64,000 nucleotides of DNA, taken from contig NZ_CP049616.1 in NCBI RefSeq assembly GCF_011068285.1, positions 3,802,001 to 3,866,000 of the forward strand, read 5' to 3'. The position numbers and the translations under genes were made by a program. Each line of letters starts with the position of its first letter. The stretch's first letter is position 1. The notes beneath the pieces are model-generated. The model was not told the DNA's origin. It worked only from the letters and a program-made list of their open reading frames with translations, and made no database searches. Shown in pieces: positions 45,492 through 54,914 of this stretch. This DNA comes from Flagellimonas oceani (lineage in GTDB: Bacteria > Bacteroidota > Bacteroidia > Flavobacteriales > Flavobacteriaceae).

Positions 45492-46064
45492 TTATTTGGT
45501 TTTCCTGTAAGATAGAAATAGATAGATACCAAAACCAATTTCTATAATTGAGCCTGATAGGGCAGAAATGGCAGGGGAAGCCTTCAAAACAAACAACATA
45601 AATGAAGCTGCACCCAACAGACCGCCCAAGATCCAATACGTTTTGATGCCATAAAGCGTAGTGAACGTTAAATACCTTCCACCAATGATCAACAACATGC
45701 CCTGAAAAAACCAAGCGTGGTTCTGTAACGATAGGAGCAATGCCAAGGGAATGCACATCAACATAAAAATTGTTCCCTCCAAAGCTAGTTTGCCCAAGGT
45801 ATTTTTTGGGGAATGACTTGCAGGAACACCAATCAGCTTGGCCAGCAACAACCCTAAAGGATGAATGAGCATACCGCCGAAAAACAAGGTCCAAACAGCG
45901 ATTTGAGATGTAACGGACAAGGCCACCAGAGCGGCCGTCATCCAAACCGTTCCGGAAACCAAAACTCCCAAAGAGCCATCTGCATAGCCTTTGCGCAGAT
46001 CGGCCTGTGCAGCCGAAATGGAATCAACCGAAGTTCCCTCTGTATTTTGTTCTTGTTCGTTCAT
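45492..46064 (-). CDS. Membrane protein, DUF7010-like
   Basis: The 190-residue protein has a polar N-terminus of about 30 residues and then six predicted membrane helices. The motif AQADLRKGYADGSLGVLVSGTVWM at the start of the first helix is the most conserved-looking part and recalls the DUF7010 family. Function is unknown. Its start overlaps the stop of the small upstream gene by 4 nt, so the two are coupled within a run of minus-strand membrane-protein genes. Confidence 0.8.
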   Translation of the reverse strand: MNEQEQNTEGTSVDSISAAQADLRKGYADGSLGVLVSGTVWMTAALVALSVTSQIAVWTLFFGGMLIHPLGLLLAKLIGVPASHSPKNTLGKLALEGTIFMLMCIPLALLLSLQNHAWFFQGMLLIIGGRYLTFTTLYGIKTYWILGGLLGAASFMLFVLKASPAISALSGSIIEIGFGIYLFLSYRKTK

Positions 46065-46249
46065 TTTTTGGACTTTTTCTTATTACCGGTGATTACCAAA
46101 GCCATGGCGATAATTAGCAAAATATTGGAAACCATGCCCCAAATCCCACCATTTCCGTTTTTTAATTCTATCAGATTGATAACAAAAAGGACTAGACTAA
46201 TCACCATGACCACTAAAGGAGCAATCGCTTTTTTCCCGAACATGATCAC
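46061..46249 (-). CDS. Small two-helix membrane protein
   Basis: The 62-residue protein has two hydrophobic helices (about 7-27 and 34-54) joined by ELKNGNGG and ends in a Lys-rich tail. It overlaps its neighbours on both sides by 4 nt, which supports it being a real translated gene. No family recognised. Confidence 0.7.
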   Translation of the reverse strand: MIMFGKKAIAPLVVMVISLVLFVINLIELKNGNGGIWGMVSNILLIIAMALVITGNKKKSKK

Positions 46250-46701
46250 ATCTTAAGTTCAATATCCAGTTGCCTGCCCTCTTCTTTTGCCTTGTTGTCC
46301 ATTCGGGCGCCCATTGCCAGCCCCATCGACATGCCTATGGGCAGTCCAATGCCCAAAAACGCCATATTTCCCAAACTAAGCCCCAAGGCAGCTCCAATGG
46401 GCAAACCAAAAACTGTCATGCCCAGAACAAACCAGTTTTTTCTAAAATAATTTATGGGTACGATTTTGAGTTTCTGAGCCAACAATCCTACAATTTTAGA
46501 TTGCTCTTTTCGGATTTCGTTTCGTAATGTTTTACCGGTATCGGGAACCGAATTGAGTTGTGTAATGTGCTTATTGATGACCAGCTCCATTTCCTCGGGC
46601 AGTTTCTTTTTTTTGATTTCAATGATCAATCGTTTGAATTGCTCGTAGGCACTTTTGGTCTTGTCGGCGAGTTCAGGACGTTGTTTGGGTTCTAGAATCA
46701 T
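46246..46701 (-). CDS. Membrane protein of unknown function
   Basis: The 151-residue protein has a charged, helical N-terminal half (residues 1 to about 85). Two Gly-rich membrane helices follow (VLGMTVFGLPIGAALGLSLG and AFLGIGLPIGMSMGLAMGA), joined by a short loop, with repeated GLPIG motifs. It ends in a charged tail. No family recognised. It is the first of three coupled genes (46.7 to 45.5 kb) and lies 12 nt after the DoxX-like gene. Confidence 0.72.
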   Translation of the reverse strand: MILEPKQRPELADKTKSAYEQFKRLIIEIKKKKLPEEMELVINKHITQLNSVPDTGKTLRNEIRKEQSKIVGLLAQKLKIVPINYFRKNWFVLGMTVFGLPIGAALGLSLGNMAFLGIGLPIGMSMGLAMGARMDNKAKEEGRQLDIELKM

Positions 46702-46713
46702 AAATGATTGGGA

Positions 46714-47109
46714 TTACTGCATCAAATACACCAAAAAAATAGTTGGAATCAAATACACCACAATGGTTTGAGCGCCTGCGTAATCCTTGGCCACACGTTG
46801 GCCCAACAATAGCATCAACAAAGTCACCGCAGAAAGAAGGGCCCCATAAAAACCATAATTGCTCTCGCCATCAACAGCTATTTGAAAAATACCGACTCCG
46901 CAGAGTATGCCGGACAACATTTCCAGTATCAAAACAATACCTAAAAGCAAAGGAACCGAGCCCTTGAAAATAGACTTGGAAAAATGCCCGGTAAGCCAAC
47001 CTAGATTGCCTTTCCAATCCATAAGCTTATCGATTCCGCTCTGTAAAAAAGTAATCGTCAAAAATGCCAACAATAGAATTTCTGCGGCATTGGAAAATAA
47101 ATGGTTCAT
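46714..47109 (-). CDS. DoxX-like four-helix membrane protein
   Basis: The 131-residue protein has four membrane helices. FLTITFLQSGIDKLMDWKGN in the first helix region matches the DoxX family pattern (F-x-x-G-x-x-K). DoxX-family members are linked to quinone redox or oxidative stress, but this one has no direct evidence of role. It lies between the DNA polymerase III delta' gene (11 nt) and the small membrane-protein genes on the minus strand. Confidence 0.78.
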   Translation of the reverse strand: MNHLFSNAAEILLLAFLTITFLQSGIDKLMDWKGNLGWLTGHFSKSIFKGSVPLLLGIVLILEMLSGILCGVGIFQIAVDGESNYGFYGALLSAVTLLMLLLGQRVAKDYAGAQTIVVYLIPTIFLVYLMQ

Positions 47110-47120
47110 GGTAAGTTTAT

Positions 47121-48272
47121 TTATGCGGCCTTGGCGTGCAAGAGCCGTGTAAGTTTTATGGACAAATCGGTGAAAATCAATTTGGAGTTTCCATTGCGTT
47201 CCACGTGAAAAATTGCCTGCTCCAACTCCTTTACAATATCCAAAATATTGTTTTCATGCACAAAGGGCGCAAACTTTTTTAGATCAAAACCTTCCATGTG
47301 AACTTTGGCATGCACAAGTTCGTTGGCCTTATAGTTGAGCAAAAGGGCCTGCCGCATCATGGTAAGGCAATAGTTCAGGAACTTTTTTTGGACCTCACGT
47401 CCGGTTTTGGACACTTCGTCGCTCCACAGAATCAACTCCTGAATGGCGCCCTTGTTGCCTTTTGCCTTAAAAGCGCTACGGACCCATTGTACGAACCAAC
47501 GTTCAAACACGAGATCCTCCGAATCCTTGTTCAGCAGGTCAAGAGCCTTATTAAAATTGCCATTGGCCTCCAACGCAATTGTCAAAGCTTCGGTCTGGGC
47601 GACCCCCTTCACCAAAAGCGCATCGGTAATCACCTGTTCCGCAAGCGGCGGGAAGTTAAGGATTTGACAGCGGGATCGTATGGTGTTGATGATCTGTTCC
47701 TCCTCTTCCGCCAAGAGCAATAAAATGGTCTTGTTCGGCGGTTCCTCGATCAATTTTAAAAGTTTGTTGGCTGCCGAAGTGTTCATTTTTTCCGCCATCC
47801 AAACAATCAAGATTTTATAACCCCCTTCGTAGGATTTGAGGGAGAGCTTTTTTACCATGTCCTGGGCTTCGTCCACCCCGATCTGTCCCTGCTTTTTTTC
47901 GATGCCGATATGCCGGTACCAATCGAACAAGTTGCCATAGGGCTGTTCTTTTACGAATTGGCGCCACTCTTCCAGATAATGATCGCTCACCGCATGCGAT
48001 TTTACCTTATCCGAATTGGAAACCGGAAAAGCAAAATGTAGGTCAGGGTGTGTCAACGAATTACACTTGGTATTGCAAACCGTGTTCTCCCCATCATTTT
48101 CACCACCCGTATTGCCGCACAGCAAATATTGTGCATAAGCCAGCGCCATGGGAAGCACCCCGGAGCCTTCGGGACCCACGAACAATTGCGCATGGGCCAC
48201 CCGACCGGTTTCCGCAGTGGTCACCAAATGGTTTTTGATGTGTTCCAGCCCTAAAACATTTTTAAAAAGCAT
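47121..48272 (-). CDS. holB: DNA polymerase III subunit delta'
   Basis: ATG at 48272 gives 383 residues. The AAA+ clamp-loader subunit begins FKNVLGLEHIKNHLVTTAETGRVAHAQLFVGPEGSG, in which the P-loop is degenerate (GPEGSG without a K-S/T end), as is usual in delta'. A zinc-binding Cys cluster (CNTKCNSLTHPD) follows, then the sensor segment SAANKLLKLIEEPP. The protein loads the beta clamp with delta and tau/gamma. A weak parS-like word (47197-47212) lies in its 3' part. The alternative start five codons upstream is less typical. Confidence 0.88.
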   Translation of the reverse strand: MLFKNVLGLEHIKNHLVTTAETGRVAHAQLFVGPEGSGVLPMALAYAQYLLCGNTGGENDGENTVCNTKCNSLTHPDLHFAFPVSNSDKVKSHAVSDHYLEEWRQFVKEQPYGNLFDWYRHIGIEKKQGQIGVDEAQDMVKKLSLKSYEGGYKILIVWMAEKMNTSAANKLLKLIEEPPNKTILLLLAEEEEQIINTIRSRCQILNFPPLAEQVITDALLVKGVAQTEALTIALEANGNFNKALDLLNKDSEDLVFERWFVQWVRSAFKAKGNKGAIQELILWSDEVSKTGREVQKKFLNYCLTMMRQALLLNYKANELVHAKVHMEGFDLKKFAPFVHENNILDIVKELEQAIFHVERNGNSKLIFTDLSIKLTRLLHAKAA

Positions 48273-48422
48273 GACCCAAAGATACATTTTTAAGTCTTGA
48301 AGTTTTGCAGGACAGGTTAGACAGGTTCATTGCGGGTTTAACATATCAAACCGAAAAGGTTAAAAAGAGATAAACTTTGAAATAAAAGGCCCGTCAAACC
48401 GATGAAAATGCAGGAAATCTTT

Positions 48423-48430
48423 ACATTTGA
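48423..48430 (+). promoter_or_regulatory. -7 promoter box TACATTTG for pgk
   Basis: Exact TAnnTTTG match ending 24 nt before the pgk ATG. No clear -33 TTG. Confidence 0.45.
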
Positions 48431-48454
48431 AACTCTCAAAAAAGAACACATTAC

Positions 48455-49645
48455 ATGAAGACGATAGACGATTTCAATTTCGAAGGAAAAAAAGCATTGA
48501 TCAGAGTGGATTTCAACGTACCATTGGACGGTGATTTCAAGGTAACCGATACCAGTCGTATCGATGCCGCAAAACCTACCATTCTAAAAGTTTTGGAAGA
48601 TGGCGGTTCTGCAATTCTGATGAGCCACTTAGGAAGACCAAAAGGAAAGGCCAATCCAGATATGTCACTTTCCCACATTGTAGAAAAGGTATCCGACATT
48701 ATCGGCGTACAAGTAAAATTTGCAGCCGATTGTGTGGGAGCAAAAGCGGATGAAGCTGTTGCGGGACTTAAAAGTGGAGAGGTGCTTTTGTTGGAAAACC
48801 TTCGTTTTCATGCCGAGGAGGAAGCAGGTGATGAGTCCTTTGCAGAGGCCTTGTCCAAGCACGGTGATATTTACGTGAACGATGCATTCGGTACCGCGCA
48901 CCGGGCACACGCCTCCACTACGATCGTGGCCAAGTTCTTCCCGGAAAATAAATGCTTCGGGTACTTGTTGGCCAAAGAAATCAAAGCCATTGACAAGGTG
49001 ATGGAAACAGGAGAGAAACCAGTGACCGCTATTTTGGGCGGAGCGAAAGTGTCTTCCAAGATCACCATTATTGAAAACATACTTGATAAGGTTGACAACC
49101 TCATCATTGGTGGCGGCATGACCTATACCTTTGTAAAGGCCAAAGGCGGTAAAGTAGGGGATTCCATCTGCGAGGACGACAAAATGGAACTGGCTTTGGA
49201 TATTCTTAAAAAGGCCGAGGCCAAAAACGTAAAGGTGTACTTGCCCGTAGATGTTTTGGCCGCCGATGATTTTAGCAACGACGCCAACACCCAATTTGTG
49301 AACGTAAACGAAATTCCCGATGGATGGCAAGGATTGGATGCCGGTCCAAAAACCTTGGAAATCTTCAAACAAGTAATCTTGGCATCCAAGACCATTTTGT
49401 GGAACGGTCCGGTAGGTGTTTTTGAAATGGAAAACTTTGCCAAAGGAACCATTGCCGTTGGTAATTATATTGATGAGGCCACCCAAAGCGGAGCCTTCTC
49501 CCTAGTAGGTGGAGGGGATTCCGTTGCCGCGGTCAAGCAATTCGGGTTCGAAGAGAAGGTAAGTTACGTATCCACGGGAGGAGGAGCCATGTTGGAAAGC
49601 CTGGAAGGGAAAACATTACCGGGCATTGCTGCAATATTGGGCTAA
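48455..49645 (+). CDS. pgk: Phosphoglycerate kinase
   Basis: The 396-residue glycolytic enzyme transfers phosphate from 1,3-bisphosphoglycerate to ADP. The N-terminal [10 protein letters not shown] and [10 protein letters not shown] substrate-binding motifs are intact. So are [12 protein letters not shown], the hinge region [12 protein letters not shown], and the C-terminal nucleotide-binding [13 protein letters not shown] and [13 protein letters not shown]. Length is standard. It is a single gene. A small perfect hairpin lies 1 nt after its stop (49647-49661). Confidence 0.98.
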   Translation: MKTIDDFNFEGKKALIRVDFNVPLDGDFKVTDTSRIDAAKPTILKVLEDGGSAILMSHLGRPKGKANPDMSLSHIVEKVSDIIGVQVKFAADCVGAKADEAVAGLKSGEVLLLENLRFHAEEEAGDESFAEALSKHGDIYVNDAFGTAHRAHASTTIVAKFFPENKCFGYLLAKEIKAIDKVMETGEKPVTAILGGAKVSSKITIIENILDKVDNLIIGGGMTYTFVKAKGGKVGDSICEDDKMELALDILKKAEAKNVKVYLPVDVLAADDFSNDANTQFVNVNEIPDGWQGLDAGPKTLEIFKQVILASKTILWNGPVGVFEMENFAKGTIAVGNYIDEATQSGAFSLVGGGDSVAAVKQFGFEEKVSYVSTGGGAMLESLEGKTLPGIAAILG

Positions 49646-49646
49646 G

Positions 49647-49661
49647 TCTCACGTTGTGAGA
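49647..49661. other. Short perfect hairpin after pgk
   Basis: TCTCAC-GTT-GTGAGA is a 6-bp stem with a 3-nt loop starting 1 nt after the pgk stop codon. It has no following T tract, so it is not a classic terminator. It may act as an mRNA stabiliser or an operator. Confidence 0.4.
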
Positions 49662-49762
49662 TATCGGGGCAAACGTTAAAAGTTGGAGAATTTTGTCTCA
49701 GGGCTTTATTCTTTCAGAAAAAAAAGCCATTTTCGTTCGCCCCGAAATCAAATCTTGTCCAA

Positions 49763-51364
49763 ATGAATCATAATTTAAGAATAGCTGTTTTTGCGGTTCT
49801 GATTTCCGCAGCTCCATTTGTACGAGCACAACAGGCAGGCGTATCATCCAAAAATGAGCAGGATTCTACCTCGCTGCAACAAGATGAAAGGCCGGCCATT
49901 GCTGTTTCCAACATCAAAATAGACGGCCAGCTTATGGCCTTGGAAACGCACGAAGACGGAAAGTTTAAATTGCGCGATCTTGAAGAAGCGTGGAGATATG
50001 ACAGCCTTTGGCTGAAGGAACTCCATAGCAATGCCGATTTGTTCAGTGATATGGTTTTGGAGATTCAAAATAATCCGGACCTGGAGGAAGCCTTCGAGGT
50101 GGATTTGCCGACGGACACGCTTAAGGCAAGATTGGCCCGAATGAACGAGAAGACCCCGTTCAACATCACTTACAATTCTTCTTTGGAAAGTGTTATCAAA
50201 TCCTTTTTGACAAGGAGAAGGGACCTGATGCAGCGCATGATCACGGCAAGCCAGTTTTACTTCCCATTGTTCGAACAGGAGTTGGACAACCAAAATATTC
50301 CTTTGGAAATAAAATACTTGGCCATTGTGGAATCCGCTCTCAACCCGAAGGCAATGTCCAGAGTGGGAGCTAAGGGACTTTGGCAGTTTATGTACAGCAC
50401 GGGCAAAATGTACGGACTGGATGTAAGCAGTTATGTGGACGAGAGGCACGATCCCATCATGGCGACCAAGGCCGCAAGTAAATACCTTGCAAGGCTATAC
50501 GGCATCTTTGGGGACTGGGACTTGGCTTTGGCGGCGTACAACTCTGGCCCAGGAAACGTAAACAAAGCGATACGACGCTCTGGAGGATATGAGAACTATT
50601 GGAACATAAGGCCGTTCCTTCCACGTGAAACTGCAGGATACCTTCCGGCATTCTTGGCTACCATGTACATTTTTGAATATGCGGAAGAGCATGGCCTACA
50701 ATACAAAAAAGCGGACCGCGCCTATTTTGAAACGGATACAATTCATGTAAAAAACATGATCACTTTCGACCAGATTTCAAAATTGGTGGATATAGGGACC
50801 GAAGAGCTGGAAATGCTCAACCCTGCCTATAAGCTCAATATTATCCCTAAAGTCGAGGGGAAAAATTACGCGCTGCGCCTGCCCATATCCAAAATAGGAA
50901 AGTTTGTTTCCAACGAAGAGCAGATTTATGCCTACGCAAAGAAGGAGCTCGATTCTTTGGAAAAACCATTGCCCAACATGGTAACTGCGGATGACCAAAT
51001 ACGATATCGTGTAAAAAGCGGAGATTATTTGGGCAAGATCGCGGAACAATACGGCGTAGGTGTAAGCCAGATAAAAAGATGGAACGGACTTCGCAGCAAC
51101 AATCTGCGCGTTGGACAACGCTTAACGATATACCCCAGAAAGCCCTACATTGCCAAGAGTACATCCAAGCCCAGCAGTTCCAACTCAGGAACCACGGTTG
51201 CAGGCGGCTCCAAGATCCATACGGTACAGTCGGGCGATTCACTTTGGACCATCTCCAAAAAGTACCCCGGGGTTTCCATAGAAAATTTACGAGAATGGAA
51301 CGGTATTAGCGGTAATAATCTAAAACCGGGCACAAAACTTAAATTGTGTGATTGTTCTTCGTAA
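49763..51364 (+). CDS. Lytic murein transglycosylase with two LysM domains (MltD-like)
   Basis: The 533-residue protein has a signal peptide (1 to about 22, ending VRAQQ) and then a polar and helical region. The SLT catalytic domain follows (about 165-310), with catalytic Glu190 in IVESALNPKAMSRVGAKGLWQF. Two C-terminal LysM peptidoglycan-binding domains lie at about 412-457 (YRVKSGDYLGKIAEQYGV) and 484-528 (HTVQSGDSLWTISKKYPG). Such enzymes cleave glycan strands to 1,6-anhydro-muropeptides. The DUF4837 lipoprotein gene starts 12 nt downstream, so they are probably co-transcribed. Confidence 0.93.
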   Translation: MNHNLRIAVFAVLISAAPFVRAQQAGVSSKNEQDSTSLQQDERPAIAVSNIKIDGQLMALETHEDGKFKLRDLEEAWRYDSLWLKELHSNADLFSDMVLEIQNNPDLEEAFEVDLPTDTLKARLARMNEKTPFNITYNSSLESVIKSFLTRRRDLMQRMITASQFYFPLFEQELDNQNIPLEIKYLAIVESALNPKAMSRVGAKGLWQFMYSTGKMYGLDVSSYVDERHDPIMATKAASKYLARLYGIFGDWDLALAAYNSGPGNVNKAIRRSGGYENYWNIRPFLPRETAGYLPAFLATMYIFEYAEEHGLQYKKADRAYFETDTIHVKNMITFDQISKLVDIGTEELEMLNPAYKLNIIPKVEGKNYALRLPISKIGKFVSNEEQIYAYAKKELDSLEKPLPNMVTADDQIRYRVKSGDYLGKIAEQYGVGVSQIKRWNGLRSNNLRVGQRLTIYPRKPYIAKSTSKPSSSNSGTTVAGGSKIHTVQSGDSLWTISKKYPGVSIENLREWNGISGNNLKPGTKLKLCDCSS

Positions 51365-51376
51365 ATTTAACACAAG

Positions 51377-52381
51377 ATGAAAAGATTAGGAACGCTATTT
51401 TTTGCCACAGTTATGTTGGCAATGGGATCCTGTAAGGAATCAGGATCAAAAGAAAAGTTTTTGCCACCTTCAACAGGGGGTATAAATACCTTAATGGTGG
51501 TAATGGACACCGACCTCTGGAGAGGGCCTGTAGGTGAAAAAATAAGGGACAAGTTTGCCGCCCAGATCGTTGGGCTCCCGCAAATAGAACCCAAGTTCAC
51601 CATAACACAAGTGCCTCCAAAGGTTTTTAAGGGCACAACCACGCATTCCAGGTCATTGTTGTATGTTGAGCAAGATTCCACATCATTGGCGCATATTAAG
51701 GACGATGCCTACGCCAAACCACAAAAAGTAGCTGTGATCACCGGGCCAACAGAGGAGGTTATGATCAAGAATCTGGATTCTTTGGCTGACAGGGCCATCA
51801 AGGAATTCAAGGCCAATGAAATTGCCGAGGCACAACGAAGGTTTGAACGCTCCCTGAGCAAGGACAAAGCCTTGGAAGAGGAATTTGGGATTCATATGGA
51901 TGTACCATCGCTTTATAAGGTCGGCAGGCGTGAGGACAACTTTGTTTGGATGGACATACAGATTCCGAAGGGAACCATGAACATCATTGCGTACGAAATG
52001 CCTTGGGACTATTTCAGCAACGATTCCACCTTTGTGGAAGATATTGTACGAATGCGGGACTCGATCGGACAAAAGTTTATCCCCGGCGAATATGAAGGGA
52101 CCTATATGATTACTGAAAAAGCGTTTGCCCCCTATGTGTTTCCCGCGGAAATAGGAGGAAAAAAGGCAGCTGAGGTCAAAGGGGTTTGGGAAATGCACGG
52201 ATACCCGATGGCGGGCCCTTTTTTAACGTATATCATAAACGATAAAGAGAACAACAGAAAAATGGTCATTGAAGGGTTCACTTTCGCTCCATCCGAAGAG
52301 AAAAGGGACTATATGTTCGAGCTGGAAGCCATTTTAAAGACGGTGGACTTTCAGCCGGAGACCACTGCTCCAAAGAATTAG
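51377..52381 (+). CDS. DUF4837 family lipoprotein
   Basis: The 334-residue protein has a lipoprotein signal peptide with lipobox MGSC (Cys about residue 19). The mature part starts with a short linker and then NTLMVVMDTDLWRGPVGEKI and FTITQVPPKVFKG, typical of DUF4837, which is confined to Bacteroidota. Function is unknown. Co-occurrence with a transglycosylase gene 12 nt upstream suggests an envelope role. A strong terminator follows. Confidence 0.85.
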   Translation: MKRLGTLFFATVMLAMGSCKESGSKEKFLPPSTGGINTLMVVMDTDLWRGPVGEKIRDKFAAQIVGLPQIEPKFTITQVPPKVFKGTTTHSRSLLYVEQDSTSLAHIKDDAYAKPQKVAVITGPTEEVMIKNLDSLADRAIKEFKANEIAEAQRRFERSLSKDKALEEEFGIHMDVPSLYKVGRREDNFVWMDIQIPKGTMNIIAYEMPWDYFSNDSTFVEDIVRMRDSIGQKFIPGEYEGTYMITEKAFAPYVFPAEIGGKKAAEVKGVWEMHGYPMAGPFLTYIINDKENNRKMVIEGFTFAPSEEKRDYMFELEAILKTVDFQPETTAPKN

Positions 52382-52406
52382 AAAAAGGGATTCCCCATAA
52401 AAAGCA

Positions 52407-52440
52407 AAAGGCCCGAACCAATTGGTTCGGGCCTTTTTTT
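52407..52440. terminator. Strong rho-independent terminator after the DUF4837 gene
   Basis: A perfect 24-bp palindrome (52410-52433; arms GGCCCGAACC and GGTTCGGGCC around AATT) is flanked by A and T runs. It can serve the DUF4837 gene and the convergent small gene at 52458. Confidence 0.9.
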
Positions 52441-52457
52441 ATTTAAACGTGATGAGT

Positions 52458-52628
52458 TTAGTCAAAAGCAAAACCTGTGGCCATCCTGTATACAAATGCA
52501 TAAAGAACTATAAAGAACATTACAAAGCTGAACCATGCGAAAAACTTAAAATACTTTTCGACTATAATGTGGCCTAAATTGCGGAAGCCTTCTATGTAGA
52601 TTTCTTTAACGAGTAGTAATTTTTTCAT
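52458..52628 (-). CDS. 56-residue membrane protein, DUF6747-like
   Basis: The short minus-strand ORF begins MKKLLLVKEIYIEGFRNLGH and has one membrane helix of about 20 residues (FAWFSFVMFFIVLYAFVYR), ending TGFAFD. The sequence resembles a small flavobacterial family (DUF6747) that I recall with the same layout and C-terminus. It is convergent with the DUF4837 gene and shares its palindromic terminator. Function is unknown. Confidence 0.75.
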   Translation of the reverse strand: MKKLLLVKEIYIEGFRNLGHIIVEKYFKFFAWFSFVMFFIVLYAFVYRMATGFAFD

Positions 52629-52868
52629 ATGTCTGATTTAAGGATTAAATACAGGCCAAAGATTTGACTTTGTGGATCAAGAAGTAAAACTAAAGGACAA
52701 AATGCCGCAAAAACAAGGTGAACTCAACCAAGAAGAACTTGTAATCCACGAGAATATACCTTTGATCGATAAAGTGCAGGTGAATCAAAAACCATTGGTC
52801 GGGCAAAGGCATCGATAAAGTGTAATGTGCTTGGGAAATTGAGCGTTTAACCCTTCGCTAAGCTGGAT

Positions 52869-54692
52869 TTATTGGGCAACCAGTATAAATTCGGACCTTC
52901 TGTTCAGGCGGTGCTGATCGGGCGTACATGGGGACCCATTGGCGCAATCGTTCAACAAACGTTCCTCACCATACCCAATGGCACTCACAATCCTGGATGC
53001 ATCGATCCCCTGGGAAATAAGATATGCCTTTGTGGACTTGGCTCTTTTGTCCGATAAATATTTGTTGTAGGCCTTTGGGCCTATGGCATCCGTATGGGAT
53101 TCAATTTTTAACGATAGGGTTTGGTTCTCTTTCAGTACGGTGATCAACTTGTCCAGTTCTTGTGCATATTTGGCCGTTACTGTATAACTGTCAAACCCAA
53201 AATAGACATTGCTTGGTTCAAAAATCTCCGTGATCGGCTTTTCTTCCATCAGCATTTTTAAGGAATGGCTTACCGATATGTTTTCGTTCTCCTTGGTCTG
53301 TACCGATAGACTGTCGTTAACAAAACCGGTATTGGAGGCGACAACAGTGTACTGTGTGTCGGGATCAAGGTCTTTGAAGAGATAAGAACCCACGGAGTCC
53401 GAGGTGGTCTCGTAAAGAAGCTTTCCATTTTCATCGAGCAAGGACACGTTTGTTCCTGGCAGAACGTCACCCGTTGATGCATTTTCAATGGAGCCTACAA
53501 TCGCATTCAGGTTCAATGTTTGGTTAAAGGAATAAATGTCATCATCCCCTTTGCCCCCTGTACGGTCGGAAGCAAAGTAGCCATGCTGGCCGGAAGGGTC
53601 AATAATATAGGAGAAATCGTCCTTAGTGCTGTTGATGGGCTCGCCTAGGTTGACGCCTACGCTGAACGTACCGTTTGTCCCATTAGATCGGTACACATCC
53701 AAACCGCCAAGCCCCATAGCTCTATCAGAAGAAAAATAAAGTGCATTTTCGGCGATGTAAGGAAACATTTCCTTTGCAGGTGTGTTGATGGTCTCCCCAA
53801 GGTTTTTTGGCTCCGAGAAGCCGCCGTTCTTATCAATATCGACCATATAGACATCGGTTTCCCCGAAACCGCCGGGCCTATCGGAAACAAAGTACATTTT
53901 TGTTCCATCCAAACTTACCGTGGGATGGCCGGTGGAATAATCTTCGCTGTTGAACGGAAGCTCTTCGGCCTTGGTCCATTCGCCGTCCACAAAATAGGAT
54001 CGATATATCTTTAGGTGATTGATGCCGTTTTTTCCCCGCTTGAGTCGCTTTTTGTAATTGTTTCTGGTAAAATAAATGGTATTATGATCCGGGGAGAAGG
54101 CCATTGAGGCTTCGTGATACTTGGTGTTGAGTTTTTTTGAAAATTTTTGTGGGGACGAAAGGTCGCCTTGCTTGTTCTTGGCCTTGGCCACATACAGATC
54201 CAGAAAGGGCTGATTTGTGCGGCGGTACCTTCGGGTGGTCAAAAACAGGGTGTCCTTTGCCGAAGCATATACAATACCGGAATCTTTATGGAACATCGGG
54301 GAAAAATCGGAATAGGGAGAGTTGATTTCCAGATTTTTGATTTTTACGTTGTATGCGCCCAAGTTGTTGAGCTCTTTGAGGGGCTCATCCCTTTTCTGAC
54401 GTAGCATCTTGGTAATTGCTACTGCCCGTTGATATTTTCCGGCACTTTTTGAGGCTTGGGTGTTTCTTATAAAAGTATCCTCTTGCATTTCATGCTGATA
54501 CTCCCGGTAAAGTTCGTTGTACCATTTATATGCTTTTTCTTCTACATCTGTTACAAATACCGAAGCAACCTTATCCGTAGAAGTTGATTCATCGGAAGGT
54601 GAGGACATTCCGTCAAATTCGGATAGGGAGCGCTCTTGGGAAAATATCCCAAAGGAGCACAAGAAGAAAATAAGCAAGATCAGTCTTTTCAT
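52869..54692 (-). CDS. OmpA family protein with PD40 beta-propeller and carboxypeptidase-regulatory-like domain
   Basis: ATG at 54692 gives 607 residues with a signal peptide (1 to about 18, ending IFSQ). A helical linker precedes a PD40/WD40-like propeller (about 135-405), with repeats such as GTKMYFVSDRPGGFGETDVY and GQHGYFASDRTGGKGDDDIY. A carboxypeptidase regulatory-like domain (about 410-485) follows. The C-terminal OmpA peptidoglycan-binding domain (about 495-605) contains YFGFDSYTV, SHTDAIGPKAYNKYLSDKRA and RLNRRSEF. The order propeller, CRD, OmpA recalls the T9SS component PorE, which also carries an N-terminal TPR, and other envelope anchors. A T9SS or gliding role is possible. Confidence 0.85.
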   Translation of the reverse strand: MKRLILLIFFLCSFGIFSQERSLSEFDGMSSPSDESTSTDKVASVFVTDVEEKAYKWYNELYREYQHEMQEDTFIRNTQASKSAGKYQRAVAITKMLRQKRDEPLKELNNLGAYNVKIKNLEINSPYSDFSPMFHKDSGIVYASAKDTLFLTTRRYRRTNQPFLDLYVAKAKNKQGDLSSPQKFSKKLNTKYHEASMAFSPDHNTIYFTRNNYKKRLKRGKNGINHLKIYRSYFVDGEWTKAEELPFNSEDYSTGHPTVSLDGTKMYFVSDRPGGFGETDVYMVDIDKNGGFSEPKNLGETINTPAKEMFPYIAENALYFSSDRAMGLGGLDVYRSNGTNGTFSVGVNLGEPINSTKDDFSYIIDPSGQHGYFASDRTGGKGDDDIYSFNQTLNLNAIVGSIENASTGDVLPGTNVSLLDENGKLLYETTSDSVGSYLFKDLDPDTQYTVVASNTGFVNDSLSVQTKENENISVSHSLKMLMEEKPITEIFEPSNVYFGFDSYTVTAKYAQELDKLITVLKENQTLSLKIESHTDAIGPKAYNKYLSDKRAKSTKAYLISQGIDASRIVSAIGYGEERLLNDCANGSPCTPDQHRLNRRSEFILVAQ

Positions 54693-54844
54693 TACCACTC
54701 CATCTGCACAAACGAACTTAAAAGGTCCATTTGGAGGTTAAGCATAGGGGGCCTAACGGTTTAGTTACGACCGCTAAAATAGGATAAGGTAATTGGGGTG
54801 ATAATTTTTTGTTGTGAAAGGGCCTATTTTTGGCGTTGAACGTT

Positions 54845-54888
54845 AAAAAAGTGTTGTTGTCGCCGAAAATGATTTGGCAACACAACAC
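54845..54888 (-). terminator. Terminator downstream of tatA (minus strand)
   Basis: On the minus strand, GTGTTGTGTTGCC pairs with GGCGACAACAACAC (one bulge, one G-T) and is followed by TTTTTT, starting 27 nt after the tatA stop. Confidence 0.75.
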
Positions 54889-54914
54889 GTTTTACACCAT
54901 AAAAAGTGTCAAAT

